Source: SKKL01 sp046543225 (GTDB lineage: Bacteria; Actinomycetota; Acidimicrobiia; Acidimicrobiales; SKKL01). Taken from it: a stretch of 20,398 nucleotides of DNA. Below the pieces are notes generated by a model. The model was not told where the DNA came from. It saw nothing but the letters and a program-made list of their open reading frames with translations, and searched no databases. The stretch is from the NCBI GenBank assembly GCA_046543225.1, contig JBKGZW010000036.1, positions 1 through 20,398 of the forward strand. Reading direction: 5' to 3'. Position 1 is the first letter of the stretch. Every line of letters starts with the position of its first letter. Shown piece after piece: positions 14,488-20,398 of the stretch. The position numbers and the translations under genes are program-made.

Positions 14488-15242
14488 CCCTTCCAGACCG
14501 GGTCTCGCTTCTCGATGAAGGCCAGGGGCCCTTCGGCGAAGTCCTCGGTCGCCGCCAGCCGACCCATGGCCTGGTTCGACAACCTGAACGCGTCCTCGTC
14601 GGCGAGCCGGCGGCTGGCCCGCACCACCGCGAGACTCTCACGTACCGCCAGGGGAGCGTTGACCGAGATCCGCTCGGCCAGCCCCAGCGCAGCGCTGACC
14701 GCGCTTCCCGGCTCGCAGAGCTCGTTGACGAGGCCGAAGTGATGCGCACGCTCGGCACTGATGGGGTCGCCGGTCACCACCAGCTCGGTGGCGACGTTGG
14801 CGGGGAGCTTCTGGGCGAGCCGGAACAAGCCACCTCCGGCGGCCACCAACGAGCGCTTCACCTCGGGGACGCCGAAGCGGGCCTGGGTCGAGGCCACCAC
14901 CAGGTCACAGGCGAGCACGATCTCGGTTCCTCCGGCCAGCGCGGGCCCGTCCACCGCGGCGATGATCGGCTTGGAGCGTTCACGCTGCACCAATCCGGCG
15001 AACCCGCCACGCTTGGTGCTCAGACCACCTGCGTCACCGGAGGACACGGCCTTGAGGTCGGCTCCGGCACTGAAGACCGGGCCTTCGCCGGCGAGCACCC
15101 CGACCCAGATGTCCTCGTCGTCTTCCATCCGGTCGATGGCGGCCTCGATCCCCGACGCGACGTCGGCGTTGACCGCGTTGCGCGCCTCGGGTCGATTGAT
15201 GGTGATGAGGGCGGTGTGGCCTCTGGTCTCGTAGTCGATCAT
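14481..15242 (-). CDS. Enoyl-CoA hydratase/isomerase (crotonase) family protein
   Basis: Probably acts in fatty-acid or related acyl-CoA breakdown by adding water to an enoyl-CoA or by isomerising it. The 253-residue protein has the crotonase landmarks: ITINRPEARNAVN, the oxyanion-hole segment GPVFSAGADLKA (54-65), PIIAAVDGPALAGGTEIVL with Glu107, and GVPEVKRSLVAAGGGLFRL with Glu127. Both catalytic glutamate positions of enoyl-CoA hydratase are kept, which favours hydratase activity. The motif KRSLVAAGG is typical of a mycobacterial EchA-like subgroup rather than canonical IPGAGG. The frame runs far upstream, but the ATG at 15242 gives a standard N terminus and lies 7 nt behind a -10 box. It is divergent from the HAD gene. 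Confidence 0.9.
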   Translation of the reverse strand: MIDYETRGHTALITINRPEARNAVNADVASGIEAAIDRMEDDEDIWVGVLAGEGPVFSAGADLKAVSSGDAGGLSTKRGGFAGLVQRERSKPIIAAVDGPALAGGTEIVLACDLVVASTQARFGVPEVKRSLVAAGGGLFRLAQKLPANVATELVVTGDPISAERAHHFGLVNELCEPGSAVSAALGLAERISVNAPLAVRESLAVVRASRRLADEDAFRLSNQAMGRLAATEDFAEGPLAFIEKRDPVWKGR

Positions 15243-15249
15243 GGCCGCC

Positions 15250-15255
15250 AACCTA
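15250..15255 (-). promoter_or_regulatory. -10 box TAGGTT of the crotonase gene
   Basis: On the minus strand TAGGTT ends 7 nt before the ATG at 15242, without a Shine-Dalgarno motif. It shares a 75-bp divergent region with the HAD promoter. Confidence 0.6.
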
Positions 15256-15304
15256 GGTGCCTCGGTGACGTCGCGACCAGTCCCGACGGCCGGAGTGGTC
15301 GAGC

Positions 15305-15310
15305 TATGCT
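15305..15310 (+). promoter_or_regulatory. -10 box TATGCT of the HAD gene
   Basis: TATGCT ends 7 nt before the GTG at 15318. It defines that GTG as the start of the HAD gene within a much longer open frame. Confidence 0.6.
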
Positions 15311-15317
15311 GCCGCCG

Positions 15318-15917
15318 GTGGCGACCAGGCGAGCTCAGCATGCACGCGTCGAAGGGCCCCGGTTGGTGCTGTTCGACCTCGACGGCACCCTGCTCGACTC
15401 CGACGAGGCGCTCACCGCCGCCTTCGAGCGCCTCGGTGTCGCCCGTACCGCGGTCACCTTCGGCCATGTCATCGCCGAGGAGTGCGCCCGTCTGGGTCTC
15501 GCCCTCGATGCCTACCTCGACGCCTATGACACGACCTCGGCCCAGCCCTTCGCCGGGGTCGAGGCCGTGCTGGACCGCCTCGAGCGCTGGGCGCTGTGCT
15601 CGAACAAGCATCCGCGTTCGGGACGGGCCGAGCTGGCCCGACTCGACTGGCATCCCGAGCGGGCGTGGTTCGCCGACGCCTTCGAGGGATCCAAGCGCCT
15701 GGACGTGGTGCTCGAGGATCTCGGCCTGTCGGCGGGGGAGGTGCTCTATGTCGGCGACACCGACCACGATCGGGCGGCCGCCGCAGCGGTCGGGTGTCGG
15801 TTCGTGCTGGCGGGGTGGAATCCCAGGGCCTCGCCCCGCCCCGGCGACGAGGTGGCAGCCACACCGGCAGCAATCATCGACGCGGTCGGCGGTCAGGTCC
15901 TGTCGGACTCGTCCTGA
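15318..15917 (+). CDS. HAD-superfamily phosphatase (phosphoglycolate phosphatase-like)
   Basis: A phosphomonoesterase of the haloacid dehalogenase fold; the substrate is not determined. The 199-residue protein has motif I FDLDGTLLDSD with nucleophile Asp20 and acid Asp22, motif II CSNKH, motif III around SKR, and motif IV VGDTDHDRAAA with Asp147 and Asp149. A small helical cap lies between motifs I and II (about 30-85). It resembles Gph/PPase-type HADs but is slightly short. The open frame extends back to 14739 across the antisense crotonase, but that part is a shadow. GTG 15318 fits both the -10 box and the family N terminus. Its last 25 bp overlap the convergent RG-rich gene. Confidence 0.88.
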   Translation: MATRRAQHARVEGPRLVLFDLDGTLLDSDEALTAAFERLGVARTAVTFGHVIAEECARLGLALDAYLDAYDTTSAQPFAGVEAVLDRLERWALCSNKHPRSGRAELARLDWHPERAWFADAFEGSKRLDVVLEDLGLSAGEVLYVGDTDHDRAAAAAVGCRFVLAGWNPRASPRPGDEVAATPAAIIDAVGGQVLSDSS

Positions 15918-15920
15918 GCC
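15891..15920. terminator. Hairpin across the HAD / RG-rich convergent overlap
   Basis: TCAGG (15893-15897) pairs with CCTGA (15913-15917). The stem is extended outward by GG/CC around one bulged G and inward by TCC/GGA with loop TGTC and a 5-nt bulge. Both stop codons (TCA for the minus gene, TGA for HAD) lie in the arms. Both arms are within coding sequence. Confidence 0.35.
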
Positions 15921-17422
15921 TCGGCCTCGCCGGCGATGTCGGACTCGCCAGCGGCGCTGGTCTCGCTGGTGTTGGTCTCGACGGTGGTGTCGGTGTCGCT
16001 GGTCGAGGGATCGGTGGCCTCCTCGACCGCCTCTGCCACCTCGGCCGCCTCCGCTGAGGCCTCCGCCGGCGCAGCTTCGGGCTCAGTGGTGGGCTCGGGT
16101 GTCGACGGCGGCGGGGCCTGAGCGGGCGGCTCGGGCGCGGGGTCGGGCGCCGGCGGTGGAGCAGGCACGCGACCCTTGCCGGTCGACTTGGACCGGCCAC
16201 GACCCTTCCGGCCGCCGGCCTCGGTGGCCTCGATGCCGAAGTGCGCGGCGATGGCCGGCACCCGGCTGGCCACCTTGCGGACCGCGGCGAGCAGCTCGTC
16301 GGAGGGCTGCTCGGGGAACGCCACGGGGGTGACGTGCTGGCGCACGGGGGAGTAGGTCACCGCGTCGAGCACGGTCGCCCACCGCTCCTGGGTGACCTCG
16401 GGTCCGAACGCCGCGCTGGCCGCATCGGCCAGGCGTTGGGCGAGCTCGGGCGGCAGGGGAGCACCCGCCTTGGGTGGACGGGAGCTGAGTCGCAGCGCCC
16501 GCACGACCCGACCGGCGGTGAGGGTCTCGTCGAGCTCGCGGAGCCAGGCGTGGTGCTCTTCTTCGACGCGACGGTTCAGCCCCTCGCGGAGGTTGGCCGC
16601 CAGCTCGCGGGTCTCGTCGTCGCGGGCGGCGGTGTCGGCGGCGACCACCACCGAGCGCAGATCCCGCAGATCGAGCTCGTCGAGGTTCTCGAGCGCGGCG
16701 TCGGCGCGGTCGTGCCACTCGGCCGTGCGCAGCTGGGGCAGCAGGCGCTCGGCGATGGCCACCAGGGGCTCGGCCTTGATGGTGGGCTGGCCCTCGGAGA
16801 CCGCCTGCTCGTTCTGCTTGTCGACCGCTTGACGGACCGCGGGCACTCCACCGCGGAGCACCTGTTCGGCGATGGGGCGCTCGGCCTCGGGCAGCGAGTC
16901 GAGCACGGCGTTGCGGTGGTGACGGAGCGGGCGCAGGCGCTTGGGCTTGGGCTTCTCCGGAATCGGGGGCGGCGCCGGCCGGTTGCGACGTTCACCGCGG
17001 GGTCTTCCCTGCCGGTCGCCTCCCTCGGGGCGAGGGCGGCGCTCGCGACGTGGACGGTCGCCGCCTTCGTCGGACCGACCCTTTCGGGGCTTGCGCCGGC
17101 CCTCGTCGCCGCGGCCGCGGCCACCCCGGCCCTTCGGCGCCAGGGTCGTGGTGACGAGCTGGTCGTCGGCGGGTCCCGACGACACCAGCTCGATCCGCTC
17201 CGGCTCGCGCCGACTGTCCTCCTTGGGTGGCTGCACGCTCACGATGTCGATCCCGTCGACATCGAACTCGGCATCGGCGCGCACGACGTCACCGACCTTG
17301 GCGCCGTCGAACAGCAACGTCCCGGCGAGGGTTCCCTTGGGTTGACGTGCTCCCGCAGCGCGCCAGGTCCAGGTCCCGTCGTCGCGCTGGCTGGTGAGCT
17401 CAACCTCGATCCGTCTCGGCAT
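15893..17422 (-). CDS. Large RG-rich protein with OB-like N-terminal domain, function unknown
   Basis: A 509-residue protein I cannot name. Residues 1-67 look like a small beta-barrel (IEVELTSQRDDGTWTWRAAG, then GTLLFDGAKVGDVVRADAEF), similar in layout to TRAM/OB RNA-binding modules. Residues about 97-148 are extremely rich in Arg and Gly (GRGGRGRGDEGRRKPRKGR), followed by a Pro/Lys segment to 163. Residues about 170-400 are helical and well structured (EAERPIAEQVLRGGVPAVRQ; LDELDLRDLRSVVVAADTAA; GRVVRALRLSSRPPK). Residues about 420-509 are a low-complexity Pro/Ala/Glu/Thr tail. A barrel plus an RG region suggests RNA or ribosome association, which is inference. The ATG at 17422 is fixed by a -10 box 8 nt upstream. 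The end overlaps the HAD gene by 25 bp. Confidence 0.75.
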   Translation of the reverse strand: MPRRIEVELTSQRDDGTWTWRAAGARQPKGTLAGTLLFDGAKVGDVVRADAEFDVDGIDIVSVQPPKEDSRREPERIELVSSGPADDQLVTTTLAPKGRGGRGRGDEGRRKPRKGRSDEGGDRPRRERRPRPEGGDRQGRPRGERRNRPAPPPIPEKPKPKRLRPLRHHRNAVLDSLPEAERPIAEQVLRGGVPAVRQAVDKQNEQAVSEGQPTIKAEPLVAIAERLLPQLRTAEWHDRADAALENLDELDLRDLRSVVVAADTAARDDETRELAANLREGLNRRVEEEHHAWLRELDETLTAGRVVRALRLSSRPPKAGAPLPPELAQRLADAASAAFGPEVTQERWATVLDAVTYSPVRQHVTPVAFPEQPSDELLAAVRKVASRVPAIAAHFGIEATEAGGRKGRGRSKSTGKGRVPAPPPAPDPAPEPPAQAPPPSTPEPTTEPEAAPAEASAEAAEVAEAVEEATDPSTSDTDTTVETNTSETSAAGESDIAGEAEAQDESDRT

Positions 17423-17430
17423 GGGGAGCA

Positions 17431-17436
17431 ACGCTA
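17431..17436 (-). promoter_or_regulatory. -10 box TAGCGT of the RG-rich gene
   Basis: On the minus strand TAGCGT ends 8 nt before the ATG at 17422, without a Shine-Dalgarno motif in the spacer. Confidence 0.55.
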
Positions 17437-17505
17437 GTCGCCGACCGGGGCCCCTCACACCACACCCCCACATGCATCGACCAAACGCCGATAATCCATG
17501 TTCTG

Positions 17506-17514
17506 TCAAGTTGA
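17506..17514. promoter_or_regulatory. Small palindrome TCAAGTTGA in the divergent region
   Basis: TCAA-G-TTGA is an odd-centred dyad inside an AT-richer patch (about 17480-17515) of the 165-bp gap between the RG-rich and lipoprotein genes. A perfect TTGACA lies on the minus strand here (17504-17509), but no -10 box stands at the right distance from it. It is a possible operator and is weak evidence on its own. Confidence 0.2.
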
Positions 17515-17574
17515 GGTGGAAGGTCGCCAGCACCCGTCCCCGCCTCGTTCCCGAAGGCGTGCCCGACCAGGCGG

Positions 17575-17580
17575 TACGGT
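17575..17580 (+). promoter_or_regulatory. -10 box TACGGT of the lipoprotein gene
   Basis: TACGGT ends 7 nt before ATG 17588. The frame is open upstream to 17498, but the box and the signal peptide both point to ATG 17588. Confidence 0.5.
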
Positions 17581-17587
17581 CCACCCC

Positions 17588-18532
17588 ATGGCCGTGCGTC
17601 GAGCCCATCGGGCCATGCTGCTGGCCGGGTGCATCAGCCTGGCGGGGTGCTCGGCCACGACCGCAGACGACCCCACACCGACCGACGCGGCCCCGACGAC
17701 CTCGGCCCCCGCGGAACCCGGCGCGAGCCCCTGTGAGGGGCTGACGATGTCGGACCCGGTCGAGATGCGCGCCCACCCACCGCTCACCGAGGTCTCGGGT
17801 GCGACGCGCAGCACCCGTAGCCCTGACGCGATCTGGGTCCACGAAGACTCGGGTCGAGCGGCCGTGCTCACCGAGATCGCCTTCGACGGCGACCAGCTCT
17901 CGCGCTGGGAGGTGCCCGACGTCGAGATGATCGACTGGGAGGATCTCGCCGCGGTGGCCGACGCCGATGGCCGTCGTCACCTCATCGTCGGCGACATCGG
18001 CGACAACCTCGCCCAGCGGGACCACGTGCGCCTGATCCGGGTGCCCGAGCCCCGGCCCGGGGACTCCGGAGACCTCGCCGAGGTGCCGGCGGTGGTCCGC
18101 CTCACCCTGCCGGAGGGGCCCAGCAACGCTGAGGCGCTGCTGGTCGACCCGGTGACCGCGGACGCCGTGGTGGTGACCAAGTCGGTCCTCGGCGTCGCTG
18201 AGGTGCTCGTGGGGCCTCGGGCGGCCATGGCCCCCGACGGCGCCGAGATCACCATGGAGCGGGCCGGTGCCCTCCGACTCGGTCCGGGCCAGGCCGTGCT
18301 GGCCGGCGACGTGTCGCCTCAGGGCACCCTGGTCGGGCTCCGCACACCCGGACGGGTGCTGCTGTGGACCCACGACGAGGCCAGGTCCCTGGCCGAGACG
18401 CTGCTCGAGACCGACCCGTGTCGGGCCCCCACCGTCACCGACATCGTCGGCGAGGCGTTCGCCTTCCTCGGCGATGGTCGCTACCTCCTGGCCGGCGAAG
18501 GCGACGCGGCCGAGCTCATTCGGGTGGGGTGA
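17588..18532 (+). CDS. Secreted lipoprotein, probable beta-propeller, function unknown
   Basis: A 314-residue protein with a lipoprotein signal: RRAHR at the N terminus, a hydrophobic stretch, then the lipobox L18-A-G-C21. After cleavage it would be lipidated on Cys21 and anchored outside the membrane. A Thr/Pro-rich linker (22-48) precedes the domain. The domain has repeated short strands and the motifs TEVSGATRS (68-76), WVHEDSG (83-89), DWEDLA (116-121) and VGDIGDN (134-140). I recall this combination from uncharacterised actinobacterial secreted proteins; a beta-propeller is inferred from the strand pattern and the acidic Gly-turns. The signal contains only Arg-Arg without the full twin-arginine motif, so Sec export is more likely. 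The end overlaps the convergent zinc-finger gene by 17 bp. Confidence 0.78.
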   Translation: MAVRRAHRAMLLAGCISLAGCSATTADDPTPTDAAPTTSAPAEPGASPCEGLTMSDPVEMRAHPPLTEVSGATRSTRSPDAIWVHEDSGRAAVLTEIAFDGDQLSRWEVPDVEMIDWEDLAAVADADGRRHLIVGDIGDNLAQRDHVRLIRVPEPRPGDSGDLAEVPAVVRLTLPEGPSNAEALLVDPVTADAVVVTKSVLGVAEVLVGPRAAMAPDGAEITMERAGALRLGPGQAVLAGDVSPQGTLVGLRTPGRVLLWTHDEARSLAETLLETDPCRAPTVTDIVGEAFAFLGDGRYLLAGEGDAAELIRVG

Positions 18533-18536
18533 GCTC
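18512..18536. terminator. Hairpin across the lipoprotein / zinc-finger convergent overlap
   Basis: GAGCTCA (18512-18518) and TGAGCTC (18530-18536) form a perfect 7-bp stem, extendable by two U-G pairs and one C-G pair, leaving a loop of about 5 nt. Both stop codons, TCA (18516-18518, minus TGA) and TGA (18530-18532), are inside the arms. Confidence 0.45.
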
Positions 18537-18911
18537 CGACCGGTCGGTCCAGGCCGGCTCGATGCGGGTGTTCGCCACCTCGCGGGCGTGCTCGAGCAGC
18601 CACGTGTAGGCCTCGGCGTCGTCGCCCCCGCCCTGGCGGCGGTCTCGTTCGATGTCGTCGATCGCCTGGCCGAGCAGCGCCACACGGTCCTGAACCGCCT
18701 CCAGATCGGCGCGGGCCACGATCACCTCGTCGTCGCCGAGCCCGTGCGCGTCGGCCAGCTTGCGGGCCAGAAACGCCTGCTGACGACAGCTCTGGCTGCA
18801 GTACCGGCGGGGGCGCCCGGGACCGGACCGGGTGGGCAGGGTCCGCTGGCACCACCGGCACAACCGGTCGGTGATCCCCTCCCCCGGGTGCCCGCCCTCC
18901 CATTTCGTCAT
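18516..18911 (-). CDS. Small zinc-finger protein downstream of tag
   Basis: A 131-residue protein with one Cys4 zinc site: C18-x2-C21 (LCRWCQR) and C38-x3-C42 (RRYCSQSCRQQAF). The basic stretch GRPRRY between the cysteine pairs suggests nucleic-acid binding. The C-terminal half is a charged helix pair (ARADLEAVQDRVALLGQAID; YTWLLEHAREVANTRI). The RRYCS-x2-C pattern is common in small actinobacterial proteins of unknown role. Its ATG overlaps the tag stop in ATGA (18908-18911), so it is translationally coupled to the glycosylase and may work in the same repair context. That link comes from gene order alone. Confidence 0.75.
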   Translation of the reverse strand: MTKWEGGHPGEGITDRLCRWCQRTLPTRSGPGRPRRYCSQSCRQQAFLARKLADAHGLGDDEVIVARADLEAVQDRVALLGQAIDDIERDRRQGGGDDAEAYTWLLEHAREVANTRIEPAWTDRSELTPPE

Positions 18912-19522
18912 GTGACGATATTACCGCGTGAGCGCGCCTCGACCTCGGAACGAACCCAGCAGCGCTCGAGGTGGTCGTTGACCAGCCCCATCGACTGGAT
19001 GAAGGCATAGGCGGTCGTCGGGCCGACGAACCGGAACCCGCGCCGCTTCAGCTCCCGGGACAGTGCGGTCGACTCGGGCGTGGTGGCCGGCACGTCGCGC
19101 ATCGACCTCGGCGCCGACCGCACCGCGGGTCGGTGCGCCCACACCAACGCGGTGAGTGAGCCTTCGGACGCCTGAACCTCGAGGGCAGCTCGAGCGTTGC
19201 CGATGGCGGCCTCGACCTTTCCTCGATGTCGAACGATGCCGCTGTCGCCCAGGAGCCGCTCCACGTCGTTCTCGTCGAAGGCCGCCACCTCGGCGATGCG
19301 GAACCCTCCGAAGGCGGCACGGAACGCCTCGCGCTTGCGAAGGATGGTCAGCCACGACAGCCCGGCCTGGAACCCCTCGAGGCAGAGCTTCTCGAACAGC
19401 CGGTCGTCGTCGTGCACCGGTCGGCCCCACTCGGTGTCGTGATAGTCGAGGTAGATCTCGGGGGCTGCGCCCCACGGGCACCGAGGCCGGCCGTCGGCGC
19501 CGACCACCACGTCGTCGTCCAT
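18908..19522 (-). CDS. tag: DNA-3-methyladenine glycosylase I
   Basis: Removes 3-methyladenine from alkylated DNA as the first step of base excision repair. The 204-residue protein has the Tag landmarks: RCPWG, YLDYHDTEWGRPVHDDDRLF, EGFQAGLSWLTILRKREAFR, and FVGPTTAYAFIQSMGLVNDH. The structural zinc site is complete: Cys15 and His28 at the N terminus, and His184 and Cys188 (NDHLERC) at the C terminus, with the same spacings as E. coli Tag. The ATG at 19522 lies 8 nt behind a -10 box. It forms a two-gene unit with the zinc-finger gene, and its upstream region is shared with the divergent histidine phosphatase. No PafBC-type element is recognisable upstream. Confidence 0.93.
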   Translation of the reverse strand: MDDDVVVGADGRPRCPWGAAPEIYLDYHDTEWGRPVHDDDRLFEKLCLEGFQAGLSWLTILRKREAFRAAFGGFRIAEVAAFDENDVERLLGDSGIVRHRGKVEAAIGNARAALEVQASEGSLTALVWAHRPAVRSAPRSMRDVPATTPESTALSRELKRRGFRFVGPTTAYAFIQSMGLVNDHLERCWVRSEVEARSRGNIVT

Positions 19523-19530
19523 GCCGCCGA

Positions 19531-19536
19531 ACGGTA
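19531..19536 (-). promoter_or_regulatory. -10 box TACCGT of tag
   Basis: On the minus strand TACCGT ends 8 nt before ATG 19522, without a Shine-Dalgarno motif. Confidence 0.5.
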
Positions 19537-19558
19537 CCGACCGGGGGCCGTCGGCGGG

Positions 19559-19564
19559 TAGGTT
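19559..19564 (+). promoter_or_regulatory. -10 box TAGGTT of the histidine phosphatase gene
   Basis: TAGGTT ends 31 nt before ATG 19596, leaving a leader of about 25 nt that contains a strong Shine-Dalgarno element. This is a conventional leadered start. Confidence 0.5.
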
Positions 19565-19582
19565 TCAGAACCGAACGCACAC

Positions 19583-19591
19583 GAGGTGATC
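19583..19591 (+). promoter_or_regulatory. Shine-Dalgarno GAGGTGATC of the histidine phosphatase gene
   Basis: Nine contiguous bases match the complement of the 16S rRNA 3' end, ending 4 nt before ATG 19596. It is the strongest ribosome-binding site in the window. Confidence 0.7.
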
Positions 19592-19595
19592 CCCG

Positions 19596-20285
19596 ATGCC
19601 CGACAACGAGCTGCGACAGCTGCGATTCACTCCCCCCGAGGGCGCCACCCAGATCATCCTGGTGCGCCACGGCGAGTCCGCACCTCACGTCCCCGGCTGT
19701 CCCTTCGCCCTGGTCGACGGCCACGGCGATCCGCACCTGTCCGAGCTCGGTCGCTGGCAGGCCGAACGCGTGGGCGAGCGGCTCGCCGCCGAGGATGTGT
19801 CCGCCATCTACGTGTCGACCCTCACCCGCACCCATCAGACCGCGGCGCCGCTGGCCCAACGGCTGGGTCTCACACCCCAGGTCGAGCCCGACCTGCGGGA
19901 GGTCCACCTCGGCGAGTGGGAGGGTGGCGTCTACCGGGAGAAGGCCGCCGAGGATCACCCCGCCTTCCGCCAGATGCAGCTCGAGCAGCGCTGGGACGCC
20001 ATCCCCGGTGCCGAGTCGAACGAGTCGCTCACCAGGCGGACGGTGGCGGTGATCGAACGCATCCACCAGCGCCACCCCGACGAGCTGGTGACGGTGGTGG
20101 CCCACGGCGGGGTGATCGGCGCCATCCTCGCCCACGCAGCCGAGTCCCGTCCGTTCGCGTTCAACGGGGCCGACAACGGGTCGTTGCACCACCTGGTCCT
20201 CACCGAGCAACGTTGGATCCTGCGGCGCTACAACGACACCGGACACCTCGCCAGCATCTCGGCCCTGGCCTCCCCGCCGATCTGA
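19596..20285 (+). CDS. Histidine phosphatase superfamily protein
   Basis: A phosphomonoesterase or mutase of the phosphoglycerate-mutase-like branch, using a phospho-histidine intermediate; the substrate is unknown. The 229-residue protein has the catalytic R24-H25-G-E motif (ILVRHGES) and the SELGRWQAERVGERL segment. It also has STLTRTHQTAAPLA, with the Arg of the phosphate pocket, an acid/base Glu in LREVHLGEWEG, and the second His170 in VVAHGGVIGAIL. There is a short insertion after RHGES (residues about 30-45, HVPGCPFALVDG) compared with the simplest members. The start is secured by the Shine-Dalgarno element. It is divergent from tag. Confidence 0.9.
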   Translation: MPDNELRQLRFTPPEGATQIILVRHGESAPHVPGCPFALVDGHGDPHLSELGRWQAERVGERLAAEDVSAIYVSTLTRTHQTAAPLAQRLGLTPQVEPDLREVHLGEWEGGVYREKAAEDHPAFRQMQLEQRWDAIPGAESNESLTRRTVAVIERIHQRHPDELVTVVAHGGVIGAILAHAAESRPFAFNGADNGSLHHLVLTEQRWILRRYNDTGHLASISALASPPI

Positions 20286-20332
20286 GCTCGGCCACCGACC
20301 TCCTCGTCGAGCAGGGCGACCGCTCCGGCCCC

Positions 20333-20338
20333 TACCAT
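20333..20338 (+). promoter_or_regulatory. -10 box TACCAT of the last gene
   Basis: TACCAT ends 6 nt before the ATG at 20345. It supports a new gene beginning there. Confidence 0.45.
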
Positions 20339-20344
20339 CGCGGC

Positions 20345-20398
20345 ATGTCCGATGCGCTCGCCGTGGGGCTCGAAGGCTCCGCCACCCACGAGATCACC
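20345..20398 (+). CDS. N-terminal fragment of a gene cut by the window edge
   Basis: Eighteen codons are visible (MSDALAVGLEGSATHEIT) before the sequence ends. The support is the ATG placed 6 nt after a TACCAT box, the same architecture as other gene starts here. The opening resembles those of some hotdog-fold thioesterases, but this is too short to call. Confidence 0.45.
   Translation, partial: MSDALAVGLEGSATHEIT

Noticed and set aside
14739..15317. N-terminal extension of the HAD gene across the crotonase gene
   Set aside because: The extension is antisense to the crotonase. The GTG at 15318 has a -10 box 7 nt upstream and gives the standard HAD N terminus.
20286..20312. GCTCG...CGAGC inverted repeat after the histidine phosphatase
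   Set aside because: The stem is only 5 bp with a long loop, too weak to call a terminator.

Overview
The window is very GC-rich chromosomal DNA with dense gene packing, many GTG starts and no mobile elements. The order pafB-pafC-(lepB-lepB)-tatB-tatC-helY matches the core of the mycobacterial block pafB/pafC/tatA/tatC/helY (Rv2096c-Rv2092c). Together with a DUF4193-type zinc-ribbon protein, this places it in the Actinomycetota. An actinobacterium outside the well-studied orders, such as Acidimicrobiia, is my inference and is not proven.

Layout. Positions 3-218 hold the tail of a protein resembling DUF3866. Positions 261-2143 hold pafB-pafC, the WYL-type DNA-damage regulator pair. Positions 2176-3490 hold two tandem type I signal peptidases. 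Positions 3518-4249 (minus) hold a glycerophosphodiester phosphodiesterase, which faces a small zinc-ribbon gene (4370) and a one-TM micro-membrane protein (4761). Positions 4980-9374 are an operon, tatB-tatC-helY-YegS_C-like, with every junction a 4-nt GTGA overlap. An M20 amidohydrolase (9402) and a double-length ThyX-like protein (10711) follow. Positions 12507-14462 appear to be one unit: an acidic zinc-ribbon protein, a conserved actinobacterial protein, a GNAT acetyltransferase and a Nudix hydrolase. Then come a crotonase (minus, to 15242), a HAD phosphatase (15318), a large RG-rich protein of unknown function (minus, to 17422), a secreted lipoprotein (17588), a minus-strand pair of tag (3-methyladenine glycosylase) and a zinc-finger protein, a histidine phosphatase (19596) and the start of one more gene (20345).

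How the parts fit. The left half joins protein export (Tat translocase, signal peptidases) with damage regulation (PafBC) and RNA metabolism (HelY). The right half is mostly small housekeeping or repair enzymes.

The two strongest sequence-level observations are these. (1) Thirteen transcription-unit starts carry a TANNNT -10 box ending only 6-10 nt before the start codon, the signature of leaderless transcripts. (2) The ThyX-like protein has two half-domains, each keeping a different half of the RHR-X7-S signature. All four convergent gene junctions also carry inverted repeats, and in three of them both stop codons lie inside the stem. I see no defence island, CRISPR array, prophage or clearly new multi-gene system.
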